Positions 1 to 10,129 are shown, counted from the stretch's first letter. The stretch is 64,000 bases of DNA from Gracilimonas sp. (GCA_022450045.1 JAKURD010000020.1:1-64000), one strand, 5' to 3'. Numbers and translations are program-made. The notes: generated from the letters alone by a model not told the origin.

Positions 1-269
1 AACAGTTGCTTAAGGGTATCTGTTCTAAAAGGTTTTCTTAGGTTTTCGGCAATGGCGAGGAAGTGTATATCGTGGTTACCAAGAACCACATTGCAAGAAT
101 TCTTAATTTTATAAATGAATTCAATAGTACGAAGAGAATCAGGCCCTCTGTTATTTAAATCCCCTACATACCAAAGCTTATCTTGAGCAGGGTCGAAGTT
201 TATTTCGTCTAAAAGTCCTTTTAGCTCAAAGAAGCAACCTTGTACATCTCCAATAGCGTAGTTAGCCAT
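1..269 (-). CDS. apaH: Diadenosine tetraphosphatase ApaH, N-terminal part
   Basis: This is the first ~89 codons of a symmetrical Ap4A hydrolase, which splits diadenosine tetraphosphate into two ADP in the cytoplasm. Translation of the minus strand from the ATG at 269-267 gives the calcineurin-type metallophosphatase signature: MANYAIGDVQGC at the start, then YVGDLNNRGPDS and VVLGNHDIH (the GDxxG, GDxxxRG and GNHD metal-binding motifs). The gene runs off the window's left edge. It starts 4 bases after the ksgA stop and is the last visible gene of the lptD-surA-pdxA-ksgA-apaH operon. In Escherichia coli apaG lies between ksgA and apaH; here there is no room for it. Confidence 0.9.
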   Translation of the reverse strand, partial: MANYAIGDVQGCFFELKGLLDEINFDPAQDKLWYVGDLNNRGPDSLRTIEFIYKIKNSCNVVLGNHDIHFLAIAENLRKPFRTDTLKQL

Positions 270-273
270 GATC

Positions 274-1050
274 CTATTTCGGTAAATATTTAATAATTTT
301 TAAAAAATCGTTGAGGCTTAAAGACTCTGGACGATCATCTGGGTCAATACCTAAATCAATGAATTCATTAGGTTGTAGTATTTTTTTACAAGAAGTAGAT
401 ATTTTCTTTCTTCTTTTCGAGAACATTAACCTTGTGAGTTCTTGAAGCCTTATGGCCTCTAGGGAGTTTATGTCTTTTTGAAGTTTCGGCTGGAATTTAA
501 TAAAGATACTGTCTACTGAAGGTTTGGGGGTAAAACTTTCGGGTAAGATTTCAAATAAATCTTCACTATCAAACATATATTGGGTTAAAACACTAAGTCT
601 ACCGTAGGTTTTGTTTCCAGGCGGAGAGACTAATCTTTCCCCAAATTCCTTTTGGAACATATAGTGAATATCAAAAATGTGTTCTGCATTATTAAAAGTC
701 CAAATCATTATCTTTGAAGATAAGTTATAGGGTAAATTTCCAATAACTCTAAACTTTGACTTATTTCTAGAGAGTTTATCCAAGTTTATCTTTAAGATAC
801 TGCCTTGGTGTATTGTTAAGTTAGTAGAGGAAGATTCTAATTTTATCAAGCTCGAGATCAAGTCCTTATCTATTTCGACACCGTCTATCCTCTTAATTTT
901 TGGCATTAACTTTTTGGTAAGAGCACCTCGACCAGATCCTATTTCAAAAAATTGGTCTTGTTTCTTGGGATTAACTGTTTCTAGTATTCGGTTGAGGATT
1001 AACTCATCAGTCAAAAAGTTCTGTCCTAAACTTTTCTTTGCTCTAACCAC
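274..1050 (-). CDS. ksgA: 16S rRNA dimethyladenosine transferase KsgA/RsmA
   Basis: KsgA dimethylates two adjacent adenosines in the 3' terminal hairpin (helix 45) of 16S rRNA late in small-subunit assembly. The 258-residue protein has the N-terminal KKSLGQNFL motif, SAM-binding motif I FEIGSGRGALT near residue 36, and the catalytic NLPYN motif near residue 104. Length is normal for the family. The start is GTG at 1050, overlapping the end of pdxA by 8 bases, so the genes are translationally coupled. It follows pdxA and precedes apaH as in gammaproteobacteria. Confidence 0.95.
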   Translation of the reverse strand: MVRAKKSLGQNFLTDELILNRILETVNPKKQDQFFEIGSGRGALTKKLMPKIKRIDGVEIDKDLISSLIKLESSSTNLTIHQGSILKINLDKLSRNKSKFRVIGNLPYNLSSKIMIWTFNNAEHIFDIHYMFQKEFGERLVSPPGNKTYGRLSVLTQYMFDSEDLFEILPESFTPKPSVDSIFIKFQPKLQKDINSLEAIRLQELTRLMFSKRRKKISTSCKKILQPNEFIDLGIDPDDRPESLSLNDFLKIIKYLPK

Positions 1051-2026
1051 TCTGGTTTCTTGTTGCTAAATTAAAAGCTAAAGATGAAGCTTCCAAAAGG
1101 CTGTTTTCATCTACTTCTTTTTTCCCTGCCATATCATATGCTGTGCCATGATCGACTGAAGTTCTAATGAAGGGCAAACCCAAAGTAATATTAACGGACT
1201 TACCAAAACCAACAGTTTTTAAAACAGGAAGGCCTTGGTCATGATACATGGCTAAGTAGGCATCTATGTTCTCTGAGTTTTTCCCTATAAAGGCTGTGTC
1301 AGCTGAAGCTGGCCCTATAAGATTAAGTCCTTTTGTTTTAAGGTATTCAATTGCTGGAGCAATAACCTCTTGATCTTCCTTGCCCAGGTATCCACCATCT
1401 CCGGCATGAGGATTTAATCCTAAAACTTTAATACAAGGGTTACTACAACCCCACTTGTTTTGAAGGTCGTTATTCAAGATAGTTAAGCATTCACATAAGT
1501 GCTCATAAGTAATAAGTTTTGGCACTTCAGATAATGGCACATGTGTTGTTGCTAAGGCTATTTTTAAGTTATCGCAAGTTAACATCATTAAAACTTTAGA
1601 GGTATCAGAAATCTCAGCAAGAACCTCGGTATGACCAAAAAAACTTATCCCCGCTTTATTGATTAACTCTTTATTCAAAGGCCCGGTAACTAAAGCGTCA
1701 AATTCTTTGTTGAGAGTCAAGTTTGTGGCTTCCCGTAAAACCTTCATAAGGTAGTCTCCGTAACTAGGATCAGGTTTTCCAGGCTCCACTTTCATTTCAA
1801 GAGGGTAAGGTAAGATCCAAAAACTACTGTCATCTAAAGTTTCTTGACCTTTGAATTCTTTAACTTGTACATCTACTTCTAGATTTTGTGCTCTTTCTTG
1901 GAATAGATCCACGTCTCCAAATATAACAGGAGTAAAGTTTAAGTTTTTGTTTTGGCCAAAAGCCTTAATGCATATATCAGGGCCAATGCCTGCTGGGTCT
2001 CCTGGCGAGACAGCCAGTTTAATCAT
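1043..2026 (-). CDS. pdxA: 4-hydroxythreonine-4-phosphate dehydrogenase PdxA
   Basis: PdxA oxidises 4-phosphohydroxy-L-threonine in the DXP-dependent pathway to pyridoxal 5'-phosphate. The 327-residue product carries the N-terminal GDPAGIGPD motif, the three metal-binding histidines in FGHTE, NPHAGDGG and YHDQG, and the DHGTAYD motif close to the C-terminus, as in E. coli PdxA. Its ATG overlaps the surA stop by 4 bases (ATGA), and its 3' end overlaps ksgA by 8 bases. It supports a complete PLP route in this organism, though other pathway genes are not in the window. Confidence 0.95.
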   Translation of the reverse strand: MIKLAVSPGDPAGIGPDICIKAFGQNKNLNFTPVIFGDVDLFQERAQNLEVDVQVKEFKGQETLDDSSFWILPYPLEMKVEPGKPDPSYGDYLMKVLREATNLTLNKEFDALVTGPLNKELINKAGISFFGHTEVLAEISDTSKVLMMLTCDNLKIALATTHVPLSEVPKLITYEHLCECLTILNNDLQNKWGCSNPCIKVLGLNPHAGDGGYLGKEDQEVIAPAIEYLKTKGLNLIGPASADTAFIGKNSENIDAYLAMYHDQGLPVLKTVGFGKSVNITLGLPFIRTSVDHGTAYDMAGKKEVDENSLLEASSLAFNLATRNQSG

Positions 2027-3339
2027 GAGTTTAATTTAATATCTACGTATGATTCAGATCTTAATTCTATTAGAGTCCTTTGTAGTTCTTGTTCAAATTT
2101 TCTATTAAAAATAATTGAATAGGCTCTATTTTTTCTAACATCATCGCTTATATCTTCGTTCCTTCTATCTAAAACCTCTAAAATATGCCACCCAAAACTT
2201 GATTGAAAGGGTCTAGAAACCTCTCCTGTGTCTACTGAGTTCATAACTTCTTCAAAGGCAGGGTCAAAAGTATCAGGGGCACTCCAGCCTAGTTCTCCTC
2301 CTTCCATTTTTGAACCCGGATCTTCGGAATATTGTCGAGCCAGTTGTTTGAAATCTTCTCCATCAACAAGTTTTTGATAGATTTCATTCATTAAGTCTTT
2401 GGTTTGCTTCTCAGATCTTATCTCAGAGAGCTGTACCAAAATATGTCTAACCAAGGTTTGGTCCTCAAATTTAACTACATCACCTCTCTTTTCAGCCAAT
2501 CTGATGATATGGAAACCGGCTCCGCTTCTTATTAATTCAGATGCCTCACCCACCTTCATTTTTACTACAACATCTGAAAACAAAGTAGGTAGTTCGGTGG
2601 CTTTTCTCCACCCTAAACTTCCTCCCTCTAAAGCATTTTGATCAGAGGAATAAGTTGCAGCTAATTTTTCGAAACTTTCTCCTTCGTTATATCTCCTTAT
2701 AATATCGGCACCTTTTTCTTTAGTTGAATTAACTTCGCTTTCAGGAGCTTCACTGTTTAAGGAAAGAAGAATTTGCTGAACATTATATTGTTCCGCAAGT
2801 TTTGACCTGCCTTCCTCAGAATTCAAAAAGTTTTCAATTTCTTGTTCAGAAATCTCTATATTTGCCCCTACCTTGCCTCGCTGAACTCTTTGAATAATAA
2901 GTTCCTTTCTGACTGATCGTCGAAGATCATTATAAGAATCTTTATTGGCATCCATGCTCTCTTTAAATTGTTCTAGATTCATTGAGTTATTTGAGGCAAT
3001 CATAGAAAGAGCTCTATTTAATTCAGCGTCACTTATCTTTACCCCAGCTCTCTCTGCTATCTGTAGTTGTATTTCTTCAATGATCAATCTTTCCAAGACT
3101 TGCTCTACTAAAAGGTCTTTCGGAGGTAATTCAGTTCCTTCGCTCCTCAATCTACCGATAATATCTTGCACTCTTTGGTTTAATTCAGATTCCATTATTA
3201 CTCCAGAATCCACTACTGCTATAACCCTATCGATAAGTTCTATTTTCGCTTCCGCTTTTTCTGGAAGAAAAGAAGTCAGCAGAAGGACAGCGGTGAAGCA
3301 TAATGACAATTTCATAACATAAATATTTTTCATATACAT
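2023..3339 (-). CDS. surA: Periplasmic chaperone/peptidyl-prolyl isomerase SurA
   Basis: SurA escorts unfolded outer-membrane proteins through the periplasm. The product begins with a hydrophobic signal peptide ending near AEA-KIELIDRVIAVVD, followed by the SurA N-terminal chaperone domain and two tandem parvulin (PpiC) domains, each with the GG.LGW signature (GGSLGWRKA and GGELGWSAP). The open frame extends to a TTG at 3372, but that adds a charged leader before the signal peptide. I prefer the ATG at 3339, which has an AAGAAGA purine tract 8-9 bases upstream; the ATGs at 3333 and 3315 are alternatives. It sits between lptD and pdxA, its usual partners. Confidence 0.93.
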   Translation of the reverse strand: MYMKNIYVMKLSLCFTAVLLLTSFLPEKAEAKIELIDRVIAVVDSGVIMESELNQRVQDIIGRLRSEGTELPPKDLLVEQVLERLIIEEIQLQIAERAGVKISDAELNRALSMIASNNSMNLEQFKESMDANKDSYNDLRRSVRKELIIQRVQRGKVGANIEISEQEIENFLNSEEGRSKLAEQYNVQQILLSLNSEAPESEVNSTKEKGADIIRRYNEGESFEKLAATYSSDQNALEGGSLGWRKATELPTLFSDVVVKMKVGEASELIRSGAGFHIIRLAEKRGDVVKFEDQTLVRHILVQLSEIRSEKQTKDLMNEIYQKLVDGEDFKQLARQYSEDPGSKMEGGELGWSAPDTFDPAFEEVMNSVDTGEVSRPFQSSFGWHILEVLDRRNEDISDDVRKNRAYSIIFNRKFEQELQRTLIELRSESYVDIKLNS

Positions 3340-3372
3340 TATTATCGTCTTCTTTGTTGTAAAACCATGCAA

Positions 3373-5598
3373 TTATTCTAATTTAGTTGAAGATAAAGCA
3401 GTCGAAATTTTCTTTCCTAACCTACCTAAGTTTTTAAGCTCAAAGAACAGATAGGTGTTATCTCTTTGCCTTGAAGGGTCCAAGCCCTGATACAAAGCTT
3501 CAAAGGCTGAAGGGTAATTGCTTTGCCAAGAAAAATAATCCTCATCTATCCATTTTCTATGCATCAAGCCCCACTTTAAACAACAGTTGGAATATTCAAA
3601 ACCAAATAATATATCGTTAGATTTATTTCTTTCCTGATCCTTTTGCCATCTACCAAAAAGATTAACTGATTTGGATAGTGACCACTGAACCAACACCTCA
3701 CTATGATTTGTTGGAGATTCCCTATCTATCCAAGGAATGTAGACGCTATTAGGGTCTTTTCTTCTGTATATAGACTTGACTTCAATCCTTTTTTGTTCAT
3801 TTTTTATATAAACAAAGCCAAGGCTAGCAAGGTTAATCTTTTTTGATTTTTCATCCCACTCCATTAGTCCTTTTGACCGCAGATTTCTCCCTAACTCGAT
3901 TTTAAATTCTGCTATAAGAGGGGATCGGTTTCTATAGATTAAAGGATTTAAATAATCAGTTTCTTTATTTATATAAAAAGCTTGTCCAATTGATAAAGAA
4001 CTATAAGAGAGATTAGTAATGCTTCTGGAAACACGCTCAAGGCCTAAGATCACTTTATTACTCTTAGTTACTCTGTCAAAACCAACGAATCTATTTCTCT
4101 GGAATAAAGTTGAATAATCTAGGGAGATAATTCTAGAGTCAACGAGATAATTTTGTTTTGTTTCTTCTTTCTTAACATAGACGTATTTAAAAGTAGGTAA
4201 AAGGCTGGTATGAGAGTTTCCTAGGTATTTGTCTAAGAAAAGATTGTATTTCATTTCTATCCAGGGAAAAGATTGACTTGTTTTTTTAGAATTTAGATTG
4301 TGGTTTGTGTAAGTCGTTCCAGTTAAAATCTCTATTTGTGAACTGCCAAAGTGTTTCCTAAAGCTAATTTCAGGTTCAAAGTAAGTACGTTCTATGTGTT
4401 TATAAGAATCTCTCAGGGGGTTTGTTTCCTCTAGTTCAAATTTAGTCCTATTAGCAAAAAAGGAAATAGATAAGCCTCCTTTTGATTGAAAAGATTGAAC
4501 GGTGACGCTAGGCATTGATCTATATTCTTCAAAAGAAAAAGGGTTAAGAATTTGATATCTATTGACGTTAATATCAATTTTTAAAAATGAACTGTTCCAG
4601 GTCAAACCAAACTTTCTAGGTAAATAACTAGTTCTAGTTTCTCCGAACTGATTGTTGCCAATGTCTCTAAAAAAATATGCATCGCTCGTAGATTGAAAAT
4701 TTATAAAAGAATATAAGTTCTGGTAGAGAGTGGTATTATTTTTCCAAGAGATATTCCATCGAGAATCATTTCTACCAGTCTCTTCTTGGTACACTTCATC
4801 ACTTGAAATACCTGATAGATTTATCTCTCCTTCTAATTTACGACTTAGGTATCTAAAACTTGAAGCTATACCCGAACCTCTGTTAGTAATATGTCTAGGG
4901 GTTAGAACAAGGTCATAGTTGGGAGCTAGGTTTAGGTAATAAGGAAGAGAGATATCAATGCCGTCATTGGTTTGGTGGATTCCGGGTGTTAGAAAACCTG
5001 ATATCTTTTCATTTCCGACAGCTGTTCTGACATAAGGCCAGAAAAAAACAGGTACATTTTTTATTGTTAATCTAATGCCTCGAATCACTGCATTATTTTT
5101 GTCCGCCAAATAAGTAATTCTTTTGGTTGATATAACCCATACAGGGTCTTCTTTTGAACAACTAGTGACCGAAGCATTAACAAGTTCAACATCACCAGAT
5201 GTTTTAAGGAGAAATTCCTGTGCATTGCTAAAAACAGAATCATTACTATTAATGTCGGCTTGTTTTACAGACAGGGTTTGACGATTTAAATTTGCTAACA
5301 CTTCCGAGGAATTTAGTTTTACTTTTTCTGATTTCACTTCGACATTCCCAAATAGCTCTATTACTCCTTCAGACTGATTAAACAGAGCTTTATCTGTAGA
5401 GAATGTAAGGAGGTTGGTTGTTATAAAGACTTTACCTTCCAGCAATAAGTTTCCTTTCTCATCATTAGAAATACTTTCTGCTGTGATCGACTCTATCTTA
5501 ATTTCTTTTCTTTCTTCTTCATCAGATAAGGAGAAACTTGATAGCAAAAAAGCAACAAGACTTAAAAAAATTAAAAAAAACTTTCTACTAAAAAGCAT
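3373..5598 (-). CDS. lptD: LPS-assembly outer-membrane protein LptD
   Basis: LptD is the outer-membrane beta-barrel that, with lipoprotein LptE, inserts lipopolysaccharide into the outer leaflet. The 741-residue protein begins with a signal peptide (MLFSRKFFLIFLSLVAFLLSS). An OstA/LptA-like jellyroll (about residues 35-150) follows, with repeated short beta-strands such as LLLEGKVFITTNLLTFSTDKA, then a long barrel domain with FWPYVRTAVG at its beginning. It is the first gene of the minus-strand operon and is divergent from amgK. Its presence implies an LPS-bearing Gram-negative. Confidence 0.92.
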   Translation of the reverse strand: MLFSRKFFLIFLSLVAFLLSSFSLSDEEERKEIKIESITAESISNDEKGNLLLEGKVFITTNLLTFSTDKALFNQSEGVIELFGNVEVKSEKVKLNSSEVLANLNRQTLSVKQADINSNDSVFSNAQEFLLKTSGDVELVNASVTSCSKEDPVWVISTKRITYLADKNNAVIRGIRLTIKNVPVFFWPYVRTAVGNEKISGFLTPGIHQTNDGIDISLPYYLNLAPNYDLVLTPRHITNRGSGIASSFRYLSRKLEGEINLSGISSDEVYQEETGRNDSRWNISWKNNTTLYQNLYSFINFQSTSDAYFFRDIGNNQFGETRTSYLPRKFGLTWNSSFLKIDINVNRYQILNPFSFEEYRSMPSVTVQSFQSKGGLSISFFANRTKFELEETNPLRDSYKHIERTYFEPEISFRKHFGSSQIEILTGTTYTNHNLNSKKTSQSFPWIEMKYNLFLDKYLGNSHTSLLPTFKYVYVKKEETKQNYLVDSRIISLDYSTLFQRNRFVGFDRVTKSNKVILGLERVSRSITNLSYSSLSIGQAFYINKETDYLNPLIYRNRSPLIAEFKIELGRNLRSKGLMEWDEKSKKINLASLGFVYIKNEQKRIEVKSIYRRKDPNSVYIPWIDRESPTNHSEVLVQWSLSKSVNLFGRWQKDQERNKSNDILFGFEYSNCCLKWGLMHRKWIDEDYFSWQSNYPSAFEALYQGLDPSRQRDNTYLFFELKNLGRLGKKISTALSSTKLE

Positions 5599-5712
5599 AG
5601 ATGGTCTTAGATTATAAAGTTAAGGAAAGGTTCAGGGGGCTTATTTCTTTAAGTAAGCAACTCTTGGTTATAATCAAAAGGTTAAATGAACATTATTATT
5701 GGTTGAGATATT

Positions 5713-6729
5713 GTGTCAGATATAAAGAAAAGGCTCTTTGAATGGTCAAATATAATGCTAATTGGTTCAGGTAGAGCTAAGGCATTTGAAATAAAACGTT
5801 TGAGACAAGAGGCCAGCACAAGAGAGTATTTTAGACTAAATAGTAAGGATGGCTCCCATATAGGAGTGTTTTCACCTCCATCAACTGAACTCAATGAACA
5901 ATTTATATTTTTATCTGATTTTTTTAAGAAAGCGGGAGTAACGGTACCAGAAGTACTCTTCTCCGATACCAAGAAGGGTCTAATGTTAATAGAAGATTTT
6001 GGCGATAATTCTTACCAATTCAGTCTTAACCAAAAAAACCATCATCATTTGTTCTCTGCTGCTATAGACGAGATGATTTGTATTCACCAGTGTCCCACTC
6101 ATCCCAATTTACCTTCTCTTAGTGAAACTAAGATGGCAAGTCAAATGCACCTGTTCGAAGAGTGGTTTCTTGTTGGCTTATTAGGTCTAAAAGTAGGTCA
6201 AGTCGAAAAACAAATGATATCTAACCTCTACCAAGAAGTGTTAAACGATCTAGTTCAACAACCCCAAGTTTTATGTCATTTTGACTTTGAAACCAGAAAT
6301 CTTATGGTTTTAGAAAATGGGCATACTGGTGTGTTAGATTTTCAAGATGCCACTTTTGGTCCAATTTTTCTTGATCCTGTTTCATTATTTAAAGATCTAT
6401 ACTTTGATATTAGTGATGAAGAAATTAACAACATGTTAAAAGAATATATTTCAAGGTCAGCTGAACTAAATTTAATGGAAAAGTTAGATATACAAGATGT
6501 CAGAAAATCCTTTGATTTAACAGGTTTACAACGGCAATTGAGGATTTTAGGTACGCTTTCTAGACTCCACCTAAGAGATGGCAAGGCATTCAGGCTTCCA
6601 GATCTTATTAAAACATTATATTTTGTCATTGAAACTTCTTCTAAATATTTTGAATTAAAAGACTTTGCTGAATATTTAAAGAAGAAGGTCTCTCCTGCTT
6701 TAAGTCTTACTTTAAAGGGAATTCTATGA
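5713..6729 (+). CDS. amgK: N-acetylmuramate/N-acetylglucosamine kinase AmgK
   Basis: AmgK phosphorylates the anomeric carbon of MurNAc and GlcNAc salvaged from peptidoglycan, feeding MurU and bypassing de novo UDP-MurNAc synthesis. The 338-residue product has the aminoglycoside-phosphotransferase fold: the HFDFETRN catalytic loop (HxDxxxxN) and the metal-binding VLDFQDATFGP motif. Starts at GTG 5713. Its stop overlaps the murU start by 4 bases. The amgK-murU pair divergent from lptD-surA is the arrangement known in pseudomonads, which makes this reading stronger than a generic phosphotransferase call. A TATAAT at 5669-5674 may be its -10 box. Confidence 0.88.
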   Translation: MSDIKKRLFEWSNIMLIGSGRAKAFEIKRLRQEASTREYFRLNSKDGSHIGVFSPPSTELNEQFIFLSDFFKKAGVTVPEVLFSDTKKGLMLIEDFGDNSYQFSLNQKNHHHLFSAAIDEMICIHQCPTHPNLPSLSETKMASQMHLFEEWFLVGLLGLKVGQVEKQMISNLYQEVLNDLVQQPQVLCHFDFETRNLMVLENGHTGVLDFQDATFGPIFLDPVSLFKDLYFDISDEEINNMLKEYISRSAELNLMEKLDIQDVRKSFDLTGLQRQLRILGTLSRLHLRDGKAFRLPDLIKTLYFVIETSSKYFELKDFAEYLKKKVSPALSLTLKGIL

Positions 6730-7394
6730 AAGCTTTTCTATTGGCAGCTGGGTTGGGCAAGAGGCTGTTTCCCTTAACTGTTGCAAAGCCTAAATGCCTT
6801 ATTGAAGTAGGTGGTAAGTCACTGCTCTTGTGGAACATTGAAAAGCTCAAAGCTTCTGGTATTAAGGACTTAGTTATCAATCTTTTTCACGAAGGTCATC
6901 AAATTGAAAATTTTTTTGGTGACGGTTCAGATTTTGGTGTAAGAATTAAATACGTTAGTGAAAAAGAACTGTTAGGCACTGGAGGAGGGGTAGGCAATGC
7001 TCTAACAATAATAGGGAATGAACCTTTCATACTACTCAGTAGTGATGTTTGGACTGACTTTAATTTTTCTGATTTGTCGTTGGATTCTGGAATCTTGGCA
7101 CATTTAGTTTTGGTAGAGAATCCTGAAGATAACCCTGAAGGTGATATGTTTCTTGAAGGCAATAAGGTTAATACTGAAGGTAGGGGGAAAAATTTAACTT
7201 TTTCCGGTTTGGCCTTAATTGATCCAAAATTATTTGAAGAAGATAAGCTAGAGAACTATGAACTTTGGAAGGAAGTACTCTTACCGGCAAGTCAAAAGGG
7301 TTTGGTGACAGGTGAACTTTTTTGTGGCGATTTGATCAATATTAATGTTCAGGAAGATATAGAAAGATTAGACGCTTACTTGGCTGAGGAGTAA
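6726..7394 (+). CDS. murU: N-acetylmuramate alpha-1-phosphate uridylyltransferase MurU
   Basis: MurU converts MurNAc-1-phosphate and UTP to UDP-MurNAc in the recycling shunt. The 222-residue protein is a compact nucleotidyltransferase with the N-terminal LAAGLGKRLFPLT loop, the PKCLIEVGGK motif, and an SSDVW metal-binding aspartate near residue 103. Length fits MurU better than full glucose-1-phosphate thymidylyltransferases. It overlaps amgK by 4 bases, which fixes the function by context. Resistance to fosfomycin is a known consequence of this pathway; here that is inference. Confidence 0.88.
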   Translation: MKAFLLAAGLGKRLFPLTVAKPKCLIEVGGKSLLLWNIEKLKASGIKDLVINLFHEGHQIENFFGDGSDFGVRIKYVSEKELLGTGGGVGNALTIIGNEPFILLSSDVWTDFNFSDLSLDSGILAHLVLVENPEDNPEGDMFLEGNKVNTEGRGKNLTFSGLALIDPKLFEEDKLENYELWKEVLLPASQKGLVTGELFCGDLININVQEDIERLDAYLAEE

Positions 7395-7421
7395 ACTCTG
7401 CCGCCCTTGAAATACAACAAG

Positions 7422-8090
7422 ATGGCAAAACAAGAAAATATCATTGCACCTTCCATACTTTCAGCGGACTTTGCTCGTCTTGGAGAAGAAGTTGACACAG
7501 TTTTATCCGCCGGAGCTGATTGGGTCCATTTTGATGTTATGGATAATCATTACGTTCCTAATTTAACTATTGGTCCTATGGTTTGTGACGCCTTAAGAAG
7601 TTATGGAATCACAGCCCCTATCGATGCTCACCTAATGGTAAAACCCGTAGACAGTTTAATCGAAGACTTTGCAAAAGCTGGAGCTACTTACATAACCTTC
7701 CATCCAGAGGCTTCAGATCATGTTGACAGATCTCTTCAACTTGTGAAAAAAAATGAATGCAAGACCGGTCTAGTGCTTAATCCTTCAAGCCCATTAGGTT
7801 TATTAGAAAATTGTTGGGACAAACTTGATATGGTTTTACTTATGTCAGTTAACCCAGGTTTTGGAGGTCAAAATTTTATTCCTTCAGTTATAGATAAAAT
7901 AACTAGATTAAGACAAATGATAGATGATAAGAATCTAGAAATTAGACTTGAAGTGGATGGAGGTATTAAATTAGATAACATTTCAGAAGTTGCAAAAGCT
8001 GGAGCAGATACATTTGTTTCAGGTTCAGGTATTTTTGGCGAAAGAAACTACCAAGAAGTGATCTCAAAAATGCGTGAATCTTTAATCTAA
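7422..8090 (+). CDS. rpe: Ribulose-phosphate 3-epimerase
   Basis: Rpe interconverts ribulose 5-phosphate and xylulose 5-phosphate in the pentose phosphate pathway. The TIM-barrel motifs are all present: [47 protein letters not shown] and EVDGGI. The open frame reaches a TTG at 7407, but the ATG at 7422 ([11 protein letters not shown]) matches family N-termini, so I use it. It lies just ahead of trpE as in pseudomonads, but the phosphoglycolate phosphatase gene gph that usually separates them is absent. Confidence 0.93.
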   Translation: MAKQENIIAPSILSADFARLGEEVDTVLSAGADWVHFDVMDNHYVPNLTIGPMVCDALRSYGITAPIDAHLMVKPVDSLIEDFAKAGATYITFHPEASDHVDRSLQLVKKNECKTGLVLNPSSPLGLLENCWDKLDMVLLMSVNPGFGGQNFIPSVIDKITRLRQMIDDKNLEIRLEVDGGIKLDNISEVAKAGADTFVSGSGIFGERNYQEVISKMRESLI

Positions 8091-8108
8091 GTTACAAATC
8101 ACGATTAG

Positions 8109-9554
8109 ATGTCTCAGCTAAGAATTCCGGTTTCGTTAGAAATCTTGGCAGACATGGAAACTCCCTTGAGTGTTTTTAAGAAACTGGGAAATAAACCCTT
8201 TTCTTACCTATTTGAGTCTGTTGAGGGAGGGGAGAAATGGGCTAGATATTCTTTAATAGGATTGCCTTCCTCAAGAGTAATCAAGGTATATAAAAATCAG
8301 ATTAAAATATTTAACAATGGAAAAATAGAAGAAGAGATTACTTCGTCAGATCCCTTAAAATTTTTAGAAGATTACCAGGATAGTATAAAGGTTAAGCTTT
8401 ATGACCATCTTCCTGCGTTTACCGGGGGTTTAGTAGGTTATCTTGGATATGATTGTATTAGGTACATAGAACCGAAATTATCTCACTCTAATCTACCAGA
8501 TCCCTTAGGAACTCCAGATGCTCTTTTTATGGTTTCAGAAGAAGTTGCGGTTTTTGATAACCTTAATAACAAGTTGCATCTTATAGTTCTTTCTGAAAGT
8601 GAATCAGGGGCAGATATTTGTAAAGCTGAAGAAAGGCTTAAGGTTCTTTCAGAAAAATTAGTTAATCCCTTAACTTATGAAACTTCAGAAAAGATTGGAG
8701 AATCAGCCACAGAAAATGACTTTGTATCAGGATTTGGTGAGAAGGAATTTAAAGAAACAGTAGAAAAGGTTAAAGAATATATCAAAGCTGGGGATGTAAT
8801 GCAGGTAGTTTGTTCTCAGAGAATGTCTGTACCTTTTACAGCGGATCCGGTTGAACTGTACCGCTCTATTAGGCACTTAAATCCTTCTCCTTATCTTTAT
8901 TATCTAAATCTTGAAGAATTTCACATAGTAGGATCTTCTCCTGAAATTTTAGCGAGATTGGAAGATGGAGAAGTAACTGTTAGGCCTATCGCAGGGACTA
9001 GAAGAAGAGGTAAAGACGAAGAAGATGATTTAGCTATGGAAAAGGATATGATCAACGACCCAAAAGAAATAGCTGAACATTTGATGTTAATAGATTTAGG
9101 AAGAAATGATGTAGGCAAAATTGCAGAACCAGGTTCTGTCGAGGTAACTCAAAAATTTGGGATAGAAAGATATAGCCATGTAATGCATATGGTTTCAAAC
9201 GTTAGAGCCAAGTTGAGAAAAGGTCTAAAAGCCATGGATGTATTTAGGGCAACTTTTCCAGCAGGAACCCTTACAGGAGCACCTAAAATTAGAGCAATGG
9301 AAATAATAGATGAATTTGAACCTGTTAAAAGAGGGATTTATGGTGGAGCGGTAGGTTATTTTTCTTGGCAGGGAAATATGGACATGGCTATAGCAATTAG
9401 AACTGCAATTATCAAGGACGAGGTGTTATATATTCAGGCGGGTGGGGGTTTTGTTGCAGATTCTGATCCTGAATTAGAATGGAAAGAATCCTTAAATAAA
9501 GGAAGGGCTATATTTAAGGCCGTTGAAATGGTTCAGGAAAAATTAAAAGGTTAA
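8109..9554 (+). CDS. trpE: Anthranilate synthase component I TrpE
   Basis: TrpE aminates and aromatises chorismate to anthranilate with ammonia supplied by TrpG, the first step of tryptophan synthesis. The 481-residue protein shows the N-terminal feedback-binding region ([17 protein letters not shown], equivalent to the LLES motif) and the chorismate-binding C-terminal domain with [23 protein letters not shown] and [13 protein letters not shown]. Length is typical. It begins 18 bases after rpe and leads a compact trpEGDC block. No leader peptide or attenuator-like hairpins were seen in the short gap. Confidence 0.95.
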   Translation: MSQLRIPVSLEILADMETPLSVFKKLGNKPFSYLFESVEGGEKWARYSLIGLPSSRVIKVYKNQIKIFNNGKIEEEITSSDPLKFLEDYQDSIKVKLYDHLPAFTGGLVGYLGYDCIRYIEPKLSHSNLPDPLGTPDALFMVSEEVAVFDNLNNKLHLIVLSESESGADICKAEERLKVLSEKLVNPLTYETSEKIGESATENDFVSGFGEKEFKETVEKVKEYIKAGDVMQVVCSQRMSVPFTADPVELYRSIRHLNPSPYLYYLNLEEFHIVGSSPEILARLEDGEVTVRPIAGTRRRGKDEEDDLAMEKDMINDPKEIAEHLMLIDLGRNDVGKIAEPGSVEVTQKFGIERYSHVMHMVSNVRAKLRKGLKAMDVFRATFPAGTLTGAPKIRAMEIIDEFEPVKRGIYGGAVGYFSWQGNMDMAIAIRTAIIKDEVLYIQAGGGFVADSDPELEWKESLNKGRAIFKAVEMVQEKLKG

Positions 9555-9558
9555 TAGT

Positions 9559-10122
9559 ATGCTACTGATGATAGATAACTATGATTCTTTTACTTATAAC
9601 CTGGTGCAATATTTTTATGAGCTTGGGCAAGAAGTTGAAGTTCATCGTAACGATTTAATCTCAATAAAAGATATAGAAAAGAAGAGTCCTCAATATTTAG
9701 TTATTTCCCCAGGACCTTGCACCCCTAAAGAAGCAGGCATTTCAGTAGATCTTATAAAGGCGTTTAAAGATAAACTGCCAATATTAGGTGTTTGCTTAGG
9801 GCATCAATGCTTGGGTGCCGCATTTGGAGCAAATATAGTTAGAGCAAATAATATTATGCATGGGAAGCTCTCTGAAATATCTCATGATGAATACGGTATA
9901 TTCAGCGGTATAGATAATCCTTTTAGTGCAACCAGATACCATTCGCTGGTAATAGAAAAAGAAAGTTTGTCTAAAGATTTTCATGTTAACGCGTGGACAG
10001 ATAATGGAACTATTATGGGTATACAGCATGTGACTTTACCTCTTGTAGGACTGCAGTTTCACCCAGAATCTATTTCCACTGAGAAAGGAATGGAATTGCT
10101 AGAAAGTTTTCTGAAGATCTAA
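9559..10122 (+). CDS. trpG: Anthranilate synthase glutamine amidotransferase TrpG
   Basis: The class I glutaminase subunit of anthranilate synthase; it releases ammonia from glutamine for TrpE. The 187-residue product has the nucleophile elbow GVCLGHQ, the oxyanion motif SPGPCTPKEAGIS, and the catalytic FHPES near the C-terminus. It could also serve PabB in folate synthesis, as in other bacteria with a single shared subunit. It lies 4 bases after trpE and 7 bases before trpD. Confidence 0.95.
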   Translation: MLLMIDNYDSFTYNLVQYFYELGQEVEVHRNDLISIKDIEKKSPQYLVISPGPCTPKEAGISVDLIKAFKDKLPILGVCLGHQCLGAAFGANIVRANNIMHGKLSEISHDEYGIFSGIDNPFSATRYHSLVIEKESLSKDFHVNAWTDNGTIMGIQHVTLPLVGLQFHPESISTEKGMELLESFLKI

Positions 10123-10129
10123 TTTTTTT

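Noticed and set aside
3340..3372. TTG start of surA directly at the lptD stop
   Set aside because: It adds residues before a good signal peptide and has no purine tract in position; ATG 3339 is better placed.
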